Below, one piece after another: positions 8,896-19,189 of a DNA stretch of 64,000 bases. Every line of letters starts with the position of its first letter. Position 1 is the first letter of the stretch. Source of the DNA: Andalucia godoyi (lineage: Eukaryota; Discoba; Jakobea; Jakobida; Andaluciidae); the NCBI GenBank assembly GCA_009859145.1, contig VRVR01000031.1, positions 186,001 through 250,000 on the forward strand. Reading direction: 5' to 3'. The notes under the pieces are model-generated. The model had not been told where the DNA came from. It saw only the letters and a program-made list of their open reading frames with translations, and did no database searches. A program made the position numbers and the translations under genes.

Positions 8896-9085
8896 AGGGA
8901 GAAAAAAAAAGGAAGCGGGAGACAACACGAAATTGAGGGTCGGACGACGCGGGAAACGTATGTCAACGAACGTAGGCAGCCGCACAGTCGAACTTCCACT
9001 AGGGGCACGCTTTTTTCTTGGATTGGGAAGGGCAGAACGGACAGACGAATGAAGACTGATTCTCCTGCGACTCACTGCATCTCGT

Positions 9086-9158
9086 TCCGCTATAGCTCAG
9101 TAGGTAGAGCGCTCGGCTGTTAACCGGTAGGTCCTAGGTTCGATCCCTAGTGGCGGAG
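9086..9158 (+). tRNA. tRNA-Asn (anticodon GUU)
   Basis: 73-nt cloverleaf: acceptor TCCGCTA/TGGCGGA (one G-U pair), A box TAGCTCAGTAGGTAGAGC, anticodon loop CTGTTAA (GTT) in the context CGGCTGTTAACCG typical of eukaryotic tRNA-Asn, and T arm CTAGG-TTCGATC-CCTAG. A T-rich run (9166-9176) follows as Pol III terminator. No intron. Transcribed away from the tRNA-Val gene 550 bp to the left. Confidence 0.95.
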
Positions 9159-9287
9159 CTTTAATTTTTTTTTCTTCTGTTCCCGTGCTCGTTGTTAGTC
9201 TGTTCTTATTTTTTCATTTACGAGCGTTGAGGAAAGGAATGCAGCACAAATGACAAAAGCTGCTGCACCAGGCCAAGCAGAGGGGAG

Positions 9288-11177
9288 TTAATTTACACTT
9301 GGGGATGCGGATGCGGATGCATAGAGCGATGAGACGGCCCGGTCGACTGCTCTTTTGTGCCCAGTCCGCAGCGCAAATTCGCCTACGACGACGCACAAGA
9401 GCAGAACGACCATTGTGAGTGTGTATCCGTTACGTGCGACACACTTGTGGAGCGCGGGATCGAGTGTTTTGAAGAGCCAGGGGGAACAATCTGGATCGAC
9501 ACACGCATACAGCGGATCCCAGAAGAACTGCTCCCCTGTACACTCGGCTCTTACTTCGCAAAACTCTTCTTCCTCTTCTTCTGCTGCCACTTGAATGTGA
9601 ATGTTGTTGTTGTTGTTGTTGTTGAGAGAGCGCGACGAAGATGTGGAGTTGGAAAACAGACCGATGCGCCGGTTCACAAAGTCCACAGCCACTATCCCAC
9701 CAAGCGCCTCGATGACCCGGGTTCCGAGCACGATTGGCGGCAACGCTCCATACGCAAGCTCACTTCCCCCGTCATTCCACCCCGATCCAAACGACGATGA
9801 CGGAGAAGATGACAGCCATGAGGATATGGAAGAGGAGGAAAGGATGCCGGCACTTGAGACTGCGGCGATGCATACTCGTACTCGATCCTCCATGATCAAC
9901 TCTCCGATCGCAATGCGCACCCTCTTTGCACTCGCACCTGACCCCGAGGGCGATTCCGAGAGCACAAAAGAAAGACGGGGCATATGACGCGCATCCTCGA
10001 TTGAAACTGGCCGCCGCAGCCTGCAAAGTCCCGTTCCGCTGCTCACTCCAAATGCGGATTCGATGGCAGCAGAGCAGTCCAGAAGGGGGATGCGACGAGC
10101 AAGAAGGAGCAGCATGTCGGCAGGCAGAGCAAGGCACTCGGTGGATGTCCGCAGCGCAAGAGGCCATCCACGCGACACATTCCCCAGGAAAGACACTCCG
10201 CCTCCGCCTCCGCTTCCACTTCCAGCTGAGCCGCTATTACTCCCACACATTCGCAGGTCATAGGCTGCAAGGCGGACATCCAGTGCCGACGACAGGGTTT
10301 GCATGACCTGAAGACTCCGCTCGGACCATTCCAGCTGGTTGTGGAGTAGCCTGAGTGGGAGGTGCGACCCAGTCGGCGCCATCTCGTCGATATCGCCGAT
10401 CCACGGATACGTCAAGAGCGCGGAGGAGAGAGAGAGGATGAATCCAGATGGAAAAAGAAGCGGTGTTGCAAAGAGACTGCCGGTTACATTTCTCGGAGTC
10501 CAGTACCAATCTGACTCGCGGCGTGCTTCTTCCACGCGTCTGTCCACTGGGATTCCAAACAACGCCGGCGCAATCCTCGACATGGGCATGGCGGGTGTTG
10601 GCGTAGGGGAGGCAGCAACGATGGAGAAGTTGAGGAACGGAAAGCGCGACACGGCAGCGTACGCATGATTTGTTGTTGTTGTCGTTGTCGTCGATGATAG
10701 TGATAGCGATGCTGGCGATGATGACGAAGCAGGGAGAGGCGGAGAAGGGTCGGTGGGGATGGAGAGGTAAGAAGCGGGCGGGACGGCGGGGGAGGACGGG
10801 CAGGCGGGATAGAGGGTAGGATTAATACAAGCAGCTGAATGCAGAGAGCAGCACAAGAGAAGCACCGCGGCAGAGGCCGGCGAATCGGGGGCCATCGAGT
10901 CTACATACACTCGCACTGCAGTCGTCGCAGATGTTGCCGTAGTGGGTGAAGGGAGAGAGAAAGACAGAGTAGCCGTATAGAGATGTAACGAAGACGAGTG
11001 GCGAGTAAGCGGATAGATCGCACCATCCACTCGGATGCACATGAGCATCAGCATCAGCATCATCACAGCAAGAAGCGGTCCTCTCCTTCGTCTCCGTTCT
11101 AACGCTCGTAATCCTCGTAGTGGTGGTGAGAGACGGACAGCCATATGAATCACATCTCGGGTCATTTTCCTGCTCAT
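9288..11177 (-). CDS. Pepsin-fold-like (A1/TAXi-like) type I membrane protein, probably catalytically dead
   Basis: 629 aa from the ATG at 11177. An Arg-rich N-terminus precedes a hydrophobic signal/anchor (LLAVMMLMLMLMCIRVDGA), a long lumenal part and a C-terminal TM helix (TMVVLLLCVVVGEFAL) with a short basic tail. Blocks resemble eukaryotic aspartic proteases: an opening SSLHLYTATLSFSL, CLALPADMLLLLARR, HMPRLSFVLS and the closing PPIVLGTRVIEALGGIVAVD followed by RRIGLFSN, which parallels the ILG...VFD...RIGFA end of A1 enzymes. Where DTGS and DSGT would be expected I see VDSMAPDS and FPSGFILS, so catalytic Asp residues seem lost. Ser, Asn and Glu homopeptides interrupt the fold. Family assignment is tentative; membership in a transmembrane aspartic-protease-like group is the best guess. 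Confidence 0.45.
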   Translation of the reverse strand: MSRKMTRDVIHMAVRLSPPLRGLRALERRRRRGPLLAVMMLMLMLMCIRVDGAIYPLTRHSSSLHLYTATLSFSLPSPTTATSATTAVRVYVDSMAPDSPASAAVLLLCCSLHSAACINPTLYPACPSSPAVPPASYLSIPTDPSPPLPASSSSPASLSLSSTTTTTTTNHAYAAVSRFPFLNFSIVAASPTPTPAMPMSRIAPALFGIPVDRRVEEARRESDWYWTPRNVTGSLFATPLLFPSGFILSLSSALLTYPWIGDIDEMAPTGSHLPLRLLHNQLEWSERSLQVMQTLSSALDVRLAAYDLRMCGSNSGSAGSGSGGGGGVSFLGNVSRGWPLALRTSTECLALPADMLLLLARRIPLLDCSAAIESAFGVSSGTGLCRLRRPVSIEDARHMPRLSFVLSESPSGSGASAKRVRIAIGELIMEDRVRVCIAAVSSAGILSSSSISSWLSSSPSSSFGSGWNDGGSELAYGALPPIVLGTRVIEALGGIVAVDFVNRRIGLFSNSTSSSRSLNNNNNNNIHIQVAAEEEEEEFCEVRAECTGEQFFWDPLYACVDPDCSPWLFKTLDPALHKCVARNGYTLTMVVLLLCVVVGEFALRTGHKRAVDRAVSSLYASASASPSVN

Positions 11178-12012
11178 TTTCTTCTTCTTCTTTGTTTCTG
11201 TTTTCGATTTTTCCAAAATGTGCAAACAACGATTAACGAGGAAAGAAAAACAAATTAATAATCGTAGAAAACAATAAATGAATGAATATGTTAAAATTTA
11301 AAAAACCAAGGAAACATCACTCAAACGAGCTCAAGTCGGAGGTGGAGGACGGAAGAGATGCTAGAAGGAACGGAGAATTGATGCTTGAGGAAGGGAAAGT
11401 GAAGGCAAAAAACACGCGCGAAAAAAAATCACTCAACTTTTTCTGCAGTGACAGACGAACTCGGGGAACTGGCGATCCGCGCGTGTGTGACACTGACAAA
11501 CCATCTGAGGATTTGACGATTTCCGTGTCTCGGAAGCACAGTCGGTAGATTTATACACACATATATATATATGTATATGGATCTCTTTTTTCATTTTTTT
11601 TAATAATTAAAATAACTAACTAACAACTAACTAACAAACAAACAAATTAATTAATTAAGAATCATTGGTTTCCCCTGAATTCTGTTCTCCACGTTTTTCT
11701 TTTCTTTTCTTTTCTTCTTCTTCTTCTTCTTCTTTCTTTTAAAAATTAAAAATTTAAATTACCGATTCACACGCACGAAAGAGACGCGGCAACGAGTGAG
11801 TTGCTTCTTTGTTTCGTCTCTTGGCTTCCAACGTGCAATTTACAGAACACGGATCGTCGGAGAAGCAGGTGGTTGTGGGATCGGTACTGCGATTGGTGTC
11901 GTTGCTGTTTGTTGTGTGATATAGGAAGAGAGTGCGAGGTGACGGTGGTTTCTTCTTCTTTTTTAATTAATATTTTATTAATAATTTTTAATAGATTTTT
12001 TGTTGCAAAGGA
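11178..12012. promoter_or_regulatory. Divergent intergenic region, AT-rich
   Basis: Roughly 0.83 kb between the start codons of the minus-strand pepsin-like gene and the plus-strand low-complexity gene. Contains a TA-alternating tract (11562-11578), a TTC-triplet run (11714-11735) and AT-rich blocks. An 88-aa plus-strand frame (11282-11548) is charged and unlike anything known, so it is not called. Confidence 0.4.
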
Positions 12013-12703
12013 ATGTCGAGGAGCGTTCCATTTCCTCACGCTGTTGCCACAAGCGCTCCTGCGATTACGTCTTCTCCTGCAGCAGCAGCAGCAGCAGCAG
12101 CAGCAGCTGGGGGTTCCAGTAGCGGTGGAGGATCGGGGGGATCGTCGTCTCTGAACACGAGTAGTGCATTGTCGTCTGCACCAAGTTTTGCTCATTTGCA
12201 ACACTTGATGCATCCTTCTCACTATGCTGCTGCGTACTCACATGCACACGGAGTCTCAGCACAGCCCTCGTCGTCTTCTTCCACTGTTATTCCTACGACC
12301 ATGACTCCGGCTACGTCTGCGTCTGCGTCGCTGTCGAATACGCCTTCGACTGCGTTTTCCGTTCGTCAGTGGCCATCGTCGGCAAGCGCTGCAGGTACGT
12401 CTGCACTGGCATCAATCGACGCATCGGCATTTATGATTCCAAACATGCATCTCCAGACCCATCCGTCGTCGTCGCTGTCTTCTTCTTTCAACTCCAGTTC
12501 CAACTTCAATTCGAATTTTAATACCAGTGGCAATGGGAGTGGGAGTGGGAGTGGGAGTGGGAGTGCGGGCAGTGGGAGTGCGGGCAGTGGAAATGGGATC
12601 ATATTTTCGTCGATTTCGAATGCACAGATGGGTGCCCTTGGTGGAACTGCCAGTGCATCCCATTCATCGTCACCCACCTCTCAAACGCAAACGCAAACGC
12701 AAA

Positions 12704-12767
<64 letters not shown>

Positions 12768-14799
12768 AGCCCATGCGCAGACGCAGGTCCAACTGCAGAA
12801 TCAAGTTCAGTTTGGAAGTGCGAGCTTTCCAGCGGGTGTAGGTGCCTTGCTGAATGGATCATCAGGCCACGGTCTGCATCTTCCGTCCAGTACGAATATG
12901 AATGGGGGGTATGGCAGCCAGAGTCTGCAACAGCAATTTCCAAAGACCAACATCAATAATAGTAACAACAGTTCCAATAACAATGGCAATAGCAATGGCA
13001 ATAGCAATGGCAATAGCAATATCATAAGTGGTGGGTCCGAGTTCGAGTCGCTGCATGGCCAGTTGCTGCCTCCGGTGGGGGTTGTAGGTCTTTTTGGAGG
13101 ACCACAGGGGTTTCATACGTATCCGTCTAGTGCATCGCAGCAACTTCAGCAACTCGATGTGAATGGATCCATGCAGCCTATGGGACTCGGAATGGGTACT
13201 GGCATGGGTACTGGCATGGGCACGAACATGGGTATGAACATGGGTGTGGGAATGGGCGTGGGAATGGGCGTGGGAATGGGCGTCGGAATGGGGATGGGTT
13301 CCGGATTGGGAATGAGTCCAGGAATGAATATGGGCATGATGTCGAATGTACAGACCAATATGCTGCACTCGATGAATGCAGCAGGAGTGACAGGAACGAA
13401 TGGAATGTACCAGCAAGGATCCGGAACTGGTACCGTGTTTGGACCTGGGAATGCCGTTCTGCTGAACAGTGGTCTGTACTCATTGTCGGCCGCGAGCGGG
13501 AGTGGTATGGGAAGGGGGACCGGTGTCAGCAGTGGGAGTGGGGGTGGTGGTGGTGGTGCCAGTAGTGGCGCGCGTGGAAATGCAAATGCCAATCCGCCAC
13601 CGAGTTTGCACTCAATGGTGCAACAGCCACAGCAGCAACACAACATTAATGCTGCTCCGCCACCTTCTGCAGGGCATGGATTGTCGTCGCATTCTCTTGG
13701 ATTCCACAATTCTTTAATGGGGACGGCGAACGGCCAGAGTGTTTCCGCTTCGAGTTCTCGAATGTCATCGCCAATTTCACTGCAGCAGCATCAACAGTAC
13801 CACCTTCAGCACCAGCAATCTCAGCCACAGCCGCCAACACAGCAACAGTATCCTGGGATTATCCAGTATGGTTCAGGAATCACACTGCGACCGCCGTTGG
13901 ACATTCCGTCGTCAGAATTTGTGATGATCGTGTCGGAAATTAACGCATATGTACGTAGGAATTGGAGGTTTGACATGAACACAAACGAATTGTTTGCAGT
14001 GTACATGCGTAATAATGTGGAGCAGATGTCGCGCAGCTGGAGATCGGGAGATCGTGGCCGAAAGACAGTGCAAGCGCGCCTTCGTCAGTTTGTGAGACGC
14101 AAGAATTGCGCGATCACAGTGACAGTTGCCGAGTCGCTTATGGATGTTGCTCAAGCAGCTTCGTTTTCACGCATGCAAGCGCGCCGTCGACCAGCCACGA
14201 AAGCTTTGCTTGCGGCAGCTGCAGAAGAAGAAGAAGAAGACAGAGAAGGAAGAGAGGAAGAGGAGAAGGAAGAAGGAGAAATAGAAGCAGAAGAAGCTGA
14301 AGTTGAAGCAGAAGCAGATGCAGATGCAGTAGAGGAAGAAGGGGGAGGGGATGGTGACAGGGAACATGATGGGGCCGAGCACAATAGAGAAACAGAGGAT
14401 CAGGACGATCAAGATCGGAAACCGGCCAAGATCAGGAGATTGGACGATAGTAGGGCTCGTATGAACGAATTTGAAACCGAGAATTCGAGCCATCATGGGA
14501 AAAAAGAAGCCGTGCGGACACCGATAGTTCAAAGGCCTGGGAAGAATGGTTCGGGCGCGGACGCAAGTGCCGTTGCAGGTCAAAAGGCACGGACCTCGCC
14601 AGGTGAGGTTCGTCCGTCAGATGACGCCTCTTCCTCCGCGTCGTCTTCCACTGCTTCCAACAGCAGTCCATTTGACTCCACCACATGGATGCCGGTTGTT
14701 GAATTTGCACGTACGAACCAGCTTTCTGCTGCATGGATCCTAGATGCAATTCGCAAGACGTTCGAAGACCAGCAGCACCGCGTTCCGTGCGACTTGTAG
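12013..14799 (+). CDS. Large low-complexity protein of unknown function, 928 aa
   Basis: Not recognised. The first 630 or so residues are low complexity: Ala, Gly/Ser and Ser runs, a Gln-Thr/Gln-Ala alternating tract (about residues 222-256), an Asn/Ser/Gly block (about 315-340), a Gly-Met repeat (about 393-440) and Gln-rich stretches. A compact region follows at about 635-715, with SSEFVMIVSEINAYVRRNWR, TNELFAVYMRNNVEQMSRSW and TVQARLRQFVRRKNCAITVT, probably helical and basic. Then come a long Glu-rich acidic tract (about 735-790), a Lys/Arg NLS-like patch (RKPAKIRR) and a final helix ending in VPCDL. The mix of prion-like, basic and acidic parts suggests a nuclear or RNA-associated scaffold, but that is inference. 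No intron is needed. Confidence 0.7.
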
Positions 14800-15083
14800 A
14801 TGCCCTCACGATATCTATCATCCCCATGTGATACACTCGTTCTGAGAAAAGAAGGGGGATGGGAGGGGAATATCAAAAAATTTCCATTCAAAACACCGCA
14901 ACAAATCGAATCAAATGCCAGAATCTGCTTGTTCGGATGCGTGGATTTCGGAATCACTGCCATACAGCAAAACACATAGAGAGTAAAATCGAACAAGGAC
15001 AGTCGCATGAACGATTAAAAAAACAGTCATAATGAATACTTGGTGTTCTTTGTATGTCTTTTTTTTATTATTACTTTGCTCGT

Positions 15084-16997
15084 TCATCTACCTGCGGAAC
15101 GATCACGCTTCTTGAGCACAAGGAATTCTTGGACCGAGTTCCAAAACGTGGTGAGGATCTGATTATCTTGGAACCTTCTCGCGCGAGAGATCTTCAACAC
15201 GTGGACTTGTCTCCAAGCTGCAACCACTGGATTCACCGGTTGATCATCAAACTGCAGAGCAAAAGCACGGACGGCAGAAAAGAATTCCGCTGTGGACTTC
15301 CCAAGCGGAAGTCTGTTCTGCTCCCATTCTCTTCCGAGCATGAACACCGCCACAATGCGATCGTAGTCAGACGGAGTCATCTTTTCATTCATTTCCATGA
15401 CCTGGAACTTTCGCAACGTGCCATCTGGCATCGGGCGTGTGATATTCAAGCTGGAGGGCTTCGAAAGACCCGCGGCTTGCATCTCGTCGGCGCGTTGTGT
15501 CGCTGGGACGTACGTCATGTTCTCTAACAGATCGCGAGCATTGTACATGTTGATGAGCGACGACGCAGCAGAGGGAACCAAAATAAGTGGATATTGGCTC
15601 CCAGATCGAGAAGAAGAAGAAGATGAAGGATGAGTCGGCGTTGTCGATGACGATGACGATGACGATGGAAGAGGTGCTCCACGCGGCCCGGGAGTCCTGG
15701 GAGCACCTTGTGTATGCAGCGATTGTGCGGACGCTGAAGACGGTCCAGCCAGCTGTGACGACTGAGCCTGCTGCATTCCCGCAATATTGGTACCGGATTC
15801 AAATTTCACAAATTCGCCAATATCCTCGCCCACTGCCTTCTGCCATTGCTGTTCACGAGATTGGACATACTTGCGTCCGCCAGCATCTGCCTCTTTTCTG
15901 TTTGCTGCTGCGCCCGCAGACTTGCTCCGGACACGCTCGGCTTCATCTGCCTTGATCTGCTTGACAATGCCATTCGCAAACCGGAACTGCTCTCCATTCA
16001 TCACAGAGGCTCCGTTTGGACCCGTTGATGACGGCAGCACACGCTCCATACTCACTGCTGGGAACACCTCCATCTGCAGCAACGCCGCATCCGCTCGCTG
16101 GCTCGATTTGACCACTGCCTGCACCTGTTTTTCCTTTCCAGCAAAGAACCGTCCTTGTACAATACCTGGCTGGCTCTGGCTGCTGTTGCTGTTGGTAGCG
16201 GTGGCGGTGGCCGATGCTGCACCGTCTGTGCCATCTGCAACGGCGTTCGCAGCAGCAGTGATGAGCGACTTGTACGACATGGAGCCATCTGCAATCGCTG
16301 CGATTTTCTCCAGAATAAGATTTCGGACCACATCCGCATCTTCTGCCGACATTCCGCCCACAGGCGCCGAAGCACCAGAGATATGCATGCTTGCATCACC
16401 AGCGCCGCCGAGCTCGCCCTCGTCGATGCCCAATCTCTTCTTTTTGAGCTCTCTTCCCTCTTTCTTCCTTCCCTCTGCATCCCTCTTTTCGCCAATGACA
16501 GCGCTCTTATTATCGTATGCCTCGTCGTCTTCTTCGTCGTCGTCCGCCTTCTCAATCTCGATCTTCTCGATGACTCCCGCGGCAGAGACCACCGCGCGCT
16601 TCACCGGCTTTTGAATCCCCGGAATGCGGATCATGGCTTCTGCAATCGACGGGAAGATATGGTCGGCCGTAGACTTTGTCGCATCCGATCCATAAAGCTC
16701 CTTCACAATCGCACGCCGCGTCAGAGCAATCAATCTCTGGTAAGGAGTCGCGGACCCCTGCAGCCGCGTTACGCTCTTCATGTACTCATGGACCGAGTCC
16801 GACAGATGCAGCAGCAAAAAGTACACATTCGCCGCATTCAAAATCGAATACTCCACATTCCGGTCGTTCGAAAATGGAAGAACAAGCAGCGCTGTCCGCG
16901 GAACAAGAATATCGGACACTACTATATACGAATCTAGCGCGTACATCGGAAGCCGATTCTGCACCGCATTCGCAAACAGCGAAAGAACACTCGTCAT
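15084..16997 (-). CDS. CDC73: CDC73/parafibromin, Paf1 complex subunit
   Basis: Subunit of the Paf1 transcription-elongation complex on RNA polymerase II. 637 aa against 531 in human. The N-terminal domain reads TSVLSLFANAVQN, YIVVSDILVPRTALLVLPFS and VYFLLLHLSDSVHEYMKSV, as in parafibromin. A disordered, Ala/Ser-rich middle contains an acidic tract and KKKRLGID. The C-terminal Ras-like Cdc73 domain is well conserved: PLILVPSAASSLINMYNARD, NMTYVPATQ, DYDRIVAVFMLGREW, VHVLKISRARRFQDNQILTT and FWNSVQEFLVLKKR. The start codon at 16997 gives the expected N-terminus. Convergent with the 12013 gene (284 bp apart) and divergent from the DMT transporter. Confidence 0.93.
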   Translation of the reverse strand: MTSVLSLFANAVQNRLPMYALDSYIVVSDILVPRTALLVLPFSNDRNVEYSILNAANVYFLLLHLSDSVHEYMKSVTRLQGSATPYQRLIALTRRAIVKELYGSDATKSTADHIFPSIAEAMIRIPGIQKPVKRAVVSAAGVIEKIEIEKADDDEEDDEAYDNKSAVIGEKRDAEGRKKEGRELKKKRLGIDEGELGGAGDASMHISGASAPVGGMSAEDADVVRNLILEKIAAIADGSMSYKSLITAAANAVADGTDGAASATATATNSNSSQSQPGIVQGRFFAGKEKQVQAVVKSSQRADAALLQMEVFPAVSMERVLPSSTGPNGASVMNGEQFRFANGIVKQIKADEAERVRSKSAGAAANRKEADAGGRKYVQSREQQWQKAVGEDIGEFVKFESGTNIAGMQQAQSSQLAGPSSASAQSLHTQGAPRTPGPRGAPLPSSSSSSSTTPTHPSSSSSSRSGSQYPLILVPSAASSLINMYNARDLLENMTYVPATQRADEMQAAGLSKPSSLNITRPMPDGTLRKFQVMEMNEKMTPSDYDRIVAVFMLGREWEQNRLPLGKSTAEFFSAVRAFALQFDDQPVNPVVAAWRQVHVLKISRARRFQDNQILTTFWNSVQEFLVLKKRDRSAGR

Positions 16998-17488
16998 TAT
17001 CCACCCTTTTTCTCAACCGCCTCTTTCCCTCCCCACCAAAAACAACAACAACAACAACAAGCAAACAATATCAAAGTACAACCTTTTCCGCAGTAATGAA
17101 AATTAATTAATTAATTATCAATAAAACACCCAAAGAAGCAGAGCAAAGGAGCCACAAAAACCCAACATTAAAGAAGGCCAAAAGACTGCGCGCGTCAAGT
17201 ATCAAGTATCAAGTGTCAAGTATCAAGTGTCTTTTTTTGTTGGTGTGCAGCAGACTACAGTCAGTCAAGCCTTTTTTTTTTGAATTGCGCGGATAAAAGT
17301 GAAAAGGACGTTTCCGCGAGATTTTACGAATGATCAGCTGGGCGAAAGTGGATGATTTTTCTTAATTAAAAAAAGTATTTAATTTTTTCATTTTTTAATT
17401 AAAAATTTCTTTTTGGTGGGGAATGGTTTCCGCGGTGAATTGTGCAAAAGGTTCAAAAAAAGGGGCCTAATAACAAGGAACAGCAAGG
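16998..17488. promoter_or_regulatory. CDC73/transporter divergent promoter region
   Basis: AT-rich 0.49 kb between two divergent start codons. It holds an ACA-triplet run (17040-17058), TTAATTAATTAATTA (17103-17117) and a heptamer tandem repeat (17196-17230). No gene is apparent. Confidence 0.4.
17196..17230. repeat. Tandem heptamer CAAGTAT/CAAGTGT, five units
   Basis: Five head-to-tail 7-bp units in the order CAAGTAT, CAAGTAT, CAAGTGT, CAAGTAT, CAAGTGT. It lies about 200 bp upstream of the CDC73 start and 260 bp upstream of the DMT transporter start. Confidence 0.85.
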
Positions 17489-18631
17489 ATGAAGCTGCGT
17501 TGCTCGGGGCCGCTATCCACGAGTGCGTCGTACAAGATTGCGGCGCTGATATTTATTTCGGTTCAGATTTTGTTTGCGGTTTACACACTGCTTTCTGCGC
17601 GAGCACTGTCTGGCTCAAGCTCTTTTCATCCATTGTTCTTCATTGTGCTGCGGGGACTGTTTGCGACACCGCCGATGATGCTGCTTGCGTATCTTGCGGA
17701 TCGGCATGTGCCTCGATCGTGGAGCAGCTTGAAGGGGCCGTCTATGCTTGGGATCCTTGGGTTCGGGTTTTCTCAAACGACGTATGTGTATGCGATCATG
17801 TGGTCTTCTGCACTCACGGCCTCCTTGTTCCAACAGCTGATTCCGATCGTCACGACGATCACGTCGGTTATTCGAAAACAAGAGACGATGAGCCTGCGCA
17901 AGGGACTCGGAGTCGCGACGTCCTTCATCGGATGCTCTATTATCATTTTGAATCCGTTCGACGGCACGTTCAAGGCAGATATTGAACCCTGGGGTATTGT
18001 TGCAATGGTCGTCAACATCACTTCGAACTCGGTGTACTTGTTCAAACTGAAAAAGGTCCTTGCGACTTCCGGTATACCGACGCTTACAGTGACTGCGATA
18101 TCCTTCTTGTCGGGCCTCCTGTTTCTCACGCTCATTGCGCTTCCAGTTTTCTTGTTTATTGAGACGGACGTGGATGTGTGGAGACCGCTGAGAGAACCAA
18201 CGGCTTTGGGGATATTCACCGTGGTCTACGCTGGGCTGGTTTCTTCGTGTTTGTCATTCTCGATATCCAACATTGGAGTCAAGATGTCCGACCCGATGTT
18301 TTCGGCGCTCTTCAATCCGCTGCAGCCGGTGTTTGTGGCGATCTTTGGCCTTTTGGTCTTTGGCGGAACACCGTCCATTGGGCAACTTGTCGGCGGACCT
18401 TTGGTCCTTGGAGGACTGTCGCTCGTGCTCTATGAAAAGCGACGAGAGGCTCGTGCAAGGGATACTGTTCTGAAACTCAAGGAAGCAGGATCGATGCCAG
18501 ACACAGATGAGCAGGAGATGAACGAGACAAGAATCGCAGATCGCTCGCTGTTGAACGACCAGGATGTCCCCGACTACGACGAACACGAACATCAGCACGA
18601 GCACGAAGGCCAGGGCGAATGCGAATACTAG
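17489..18631 (+). CDS. Drug/metabolite transporter (EamA/WAT1-like), 10 TM
   Basis: Membrane transporter of the DMT superfamily, 380 aa, substrate unknown. Ten hydrophobic segments form two EamA repeats. Repeat 1 includes IAALIFISVQILFAVYTLLS, HPLFFIVLRGLFATPPMMLL and TTYVYAIMWSSALTASLFQQ (the conserved AL..TSA.....IP region, continuing LIPIVTTITSVI). Repeat 2 includes PWGIVAMVVNITSNSVYLF, YAGLVSSCLSFSISNIGVKM and SALFNPLQPVFVAIFGLLVF followed by GPLVLGGLSLVLYEKRRE. The pattern resembles plant WAT1 (UmamiT) proteins. The cytosolic tail (from about residue 330) is acidic and ends in a His/Glu-rich stretch. Single exon. Confidence 0.85.
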   Translation: MKLRCSGPLSTSASYKIAALIFISVQILFAVYTLLSARALSGSSSFHPLFFIVLRGLFATPPMMLLAYLADRHVPRSWSSLKGPSMLGILGFGFSQTTYVYAIMWSSALTASLFQQLIPIVTTITSVIRKQETMSLRKGLGVATSFIGCSIIILNPFDGTFKADIEPWGIVAMVVNITSNSVYLFKLKKVLATSGIPTLTVTAISFLSGLLFLTLIALPVFLFIETDVDVWRPLREPTALGIFTVVYAGLVSSCLSFSISNIGVKMSDPMFSALFNPLQPVFVAIFGLLVFGGTPSIGQLVGGPLVLGGLSLVLYEKRREARARDTVLKLKEAGSMPDTDEQEMNETRIADRSLLNDQDVPDYDEHEHQHEHEGQGECEY

Positions 18632-19189
18632 GTGCACAGCAAAGTGTTCATGTAAGTTATTGTTGAAAAAAATGTCTTCTTATAGACGTCTGTACGCCTA
18701 CGCTGCACACTATTTTGCAGTTTGTGATGCAAGTCCGTCGTCCGATTGCGGATCTTCTGTTGCATTCGCAGTGGCGCTCGACGCATTGTGCACACCATTG
18801 GCGAACCTTTTCTACCGTTGCAATCTTTGGATTCGAGTGTATCTGAAGCACCAACACAAACGATGTAAATTCGAAAAGTGTCTTTCGATCCTACATGAGG
18901 CAGTTTTAAGAAAGGTATACGTTGGTGTTTTTTTAAAATTCCGAGTCGATGGAAGATAAAATGAGAACAGAGAAGATGACCCGTCGCACATAACGTTACC
19001 GCAGCGCTTGCAGCAGCTGTGGGCGCATCGGGCCTGCACACCTCTGTGTCGCGACGGCGGAGACAGCTTTGTGTATCAACGTTGAACATCAAACAGTACG
19101 ATTTTCTAACCGCAGTCAACTTGAGAATTTCTTCGTTCTTCGCGTTTTTTCCTTTTCTTTTTATTATTTTCTGTTTTTTTATTTTTTAT
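18632..19189. other. Unassigned stretch between transporter and MAPKRD remnant
   Basis: About 0.56 kb with several short open frames on both strands, none with recognisable domains. A donor-like ATGTAAGTT (18650) and an acceptor-like TTTTGCAG (18713-18720) hint at a small spliced transcript; the frame after the acceptor would read MQVRRPIADLLLHSQWRSTH. I cannot support a gene. Confidence 0.3.

Noticed and set aside
11282-11548. 88-codon plus-strand frame of charged residues
   Set aside because: No domain, no conserved start context, lies in AT-rich divergent promoter DNA.
12366-13709. Long antisense frames opposite the 12 kb low-complexity gene
   Set aside because: They mirror the hexamer repeats of the plus-strand gene and have no independent features.
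18727-18856. 42-codon frame MQVRRPIADLLLHSQWRSTH with a faint COX6A-like WRTFSTVAIFGF
   Set aside because: The resemblance is a few residues only, the conserved C-terminal half of COX6A is absent, and competing frames are equally open.
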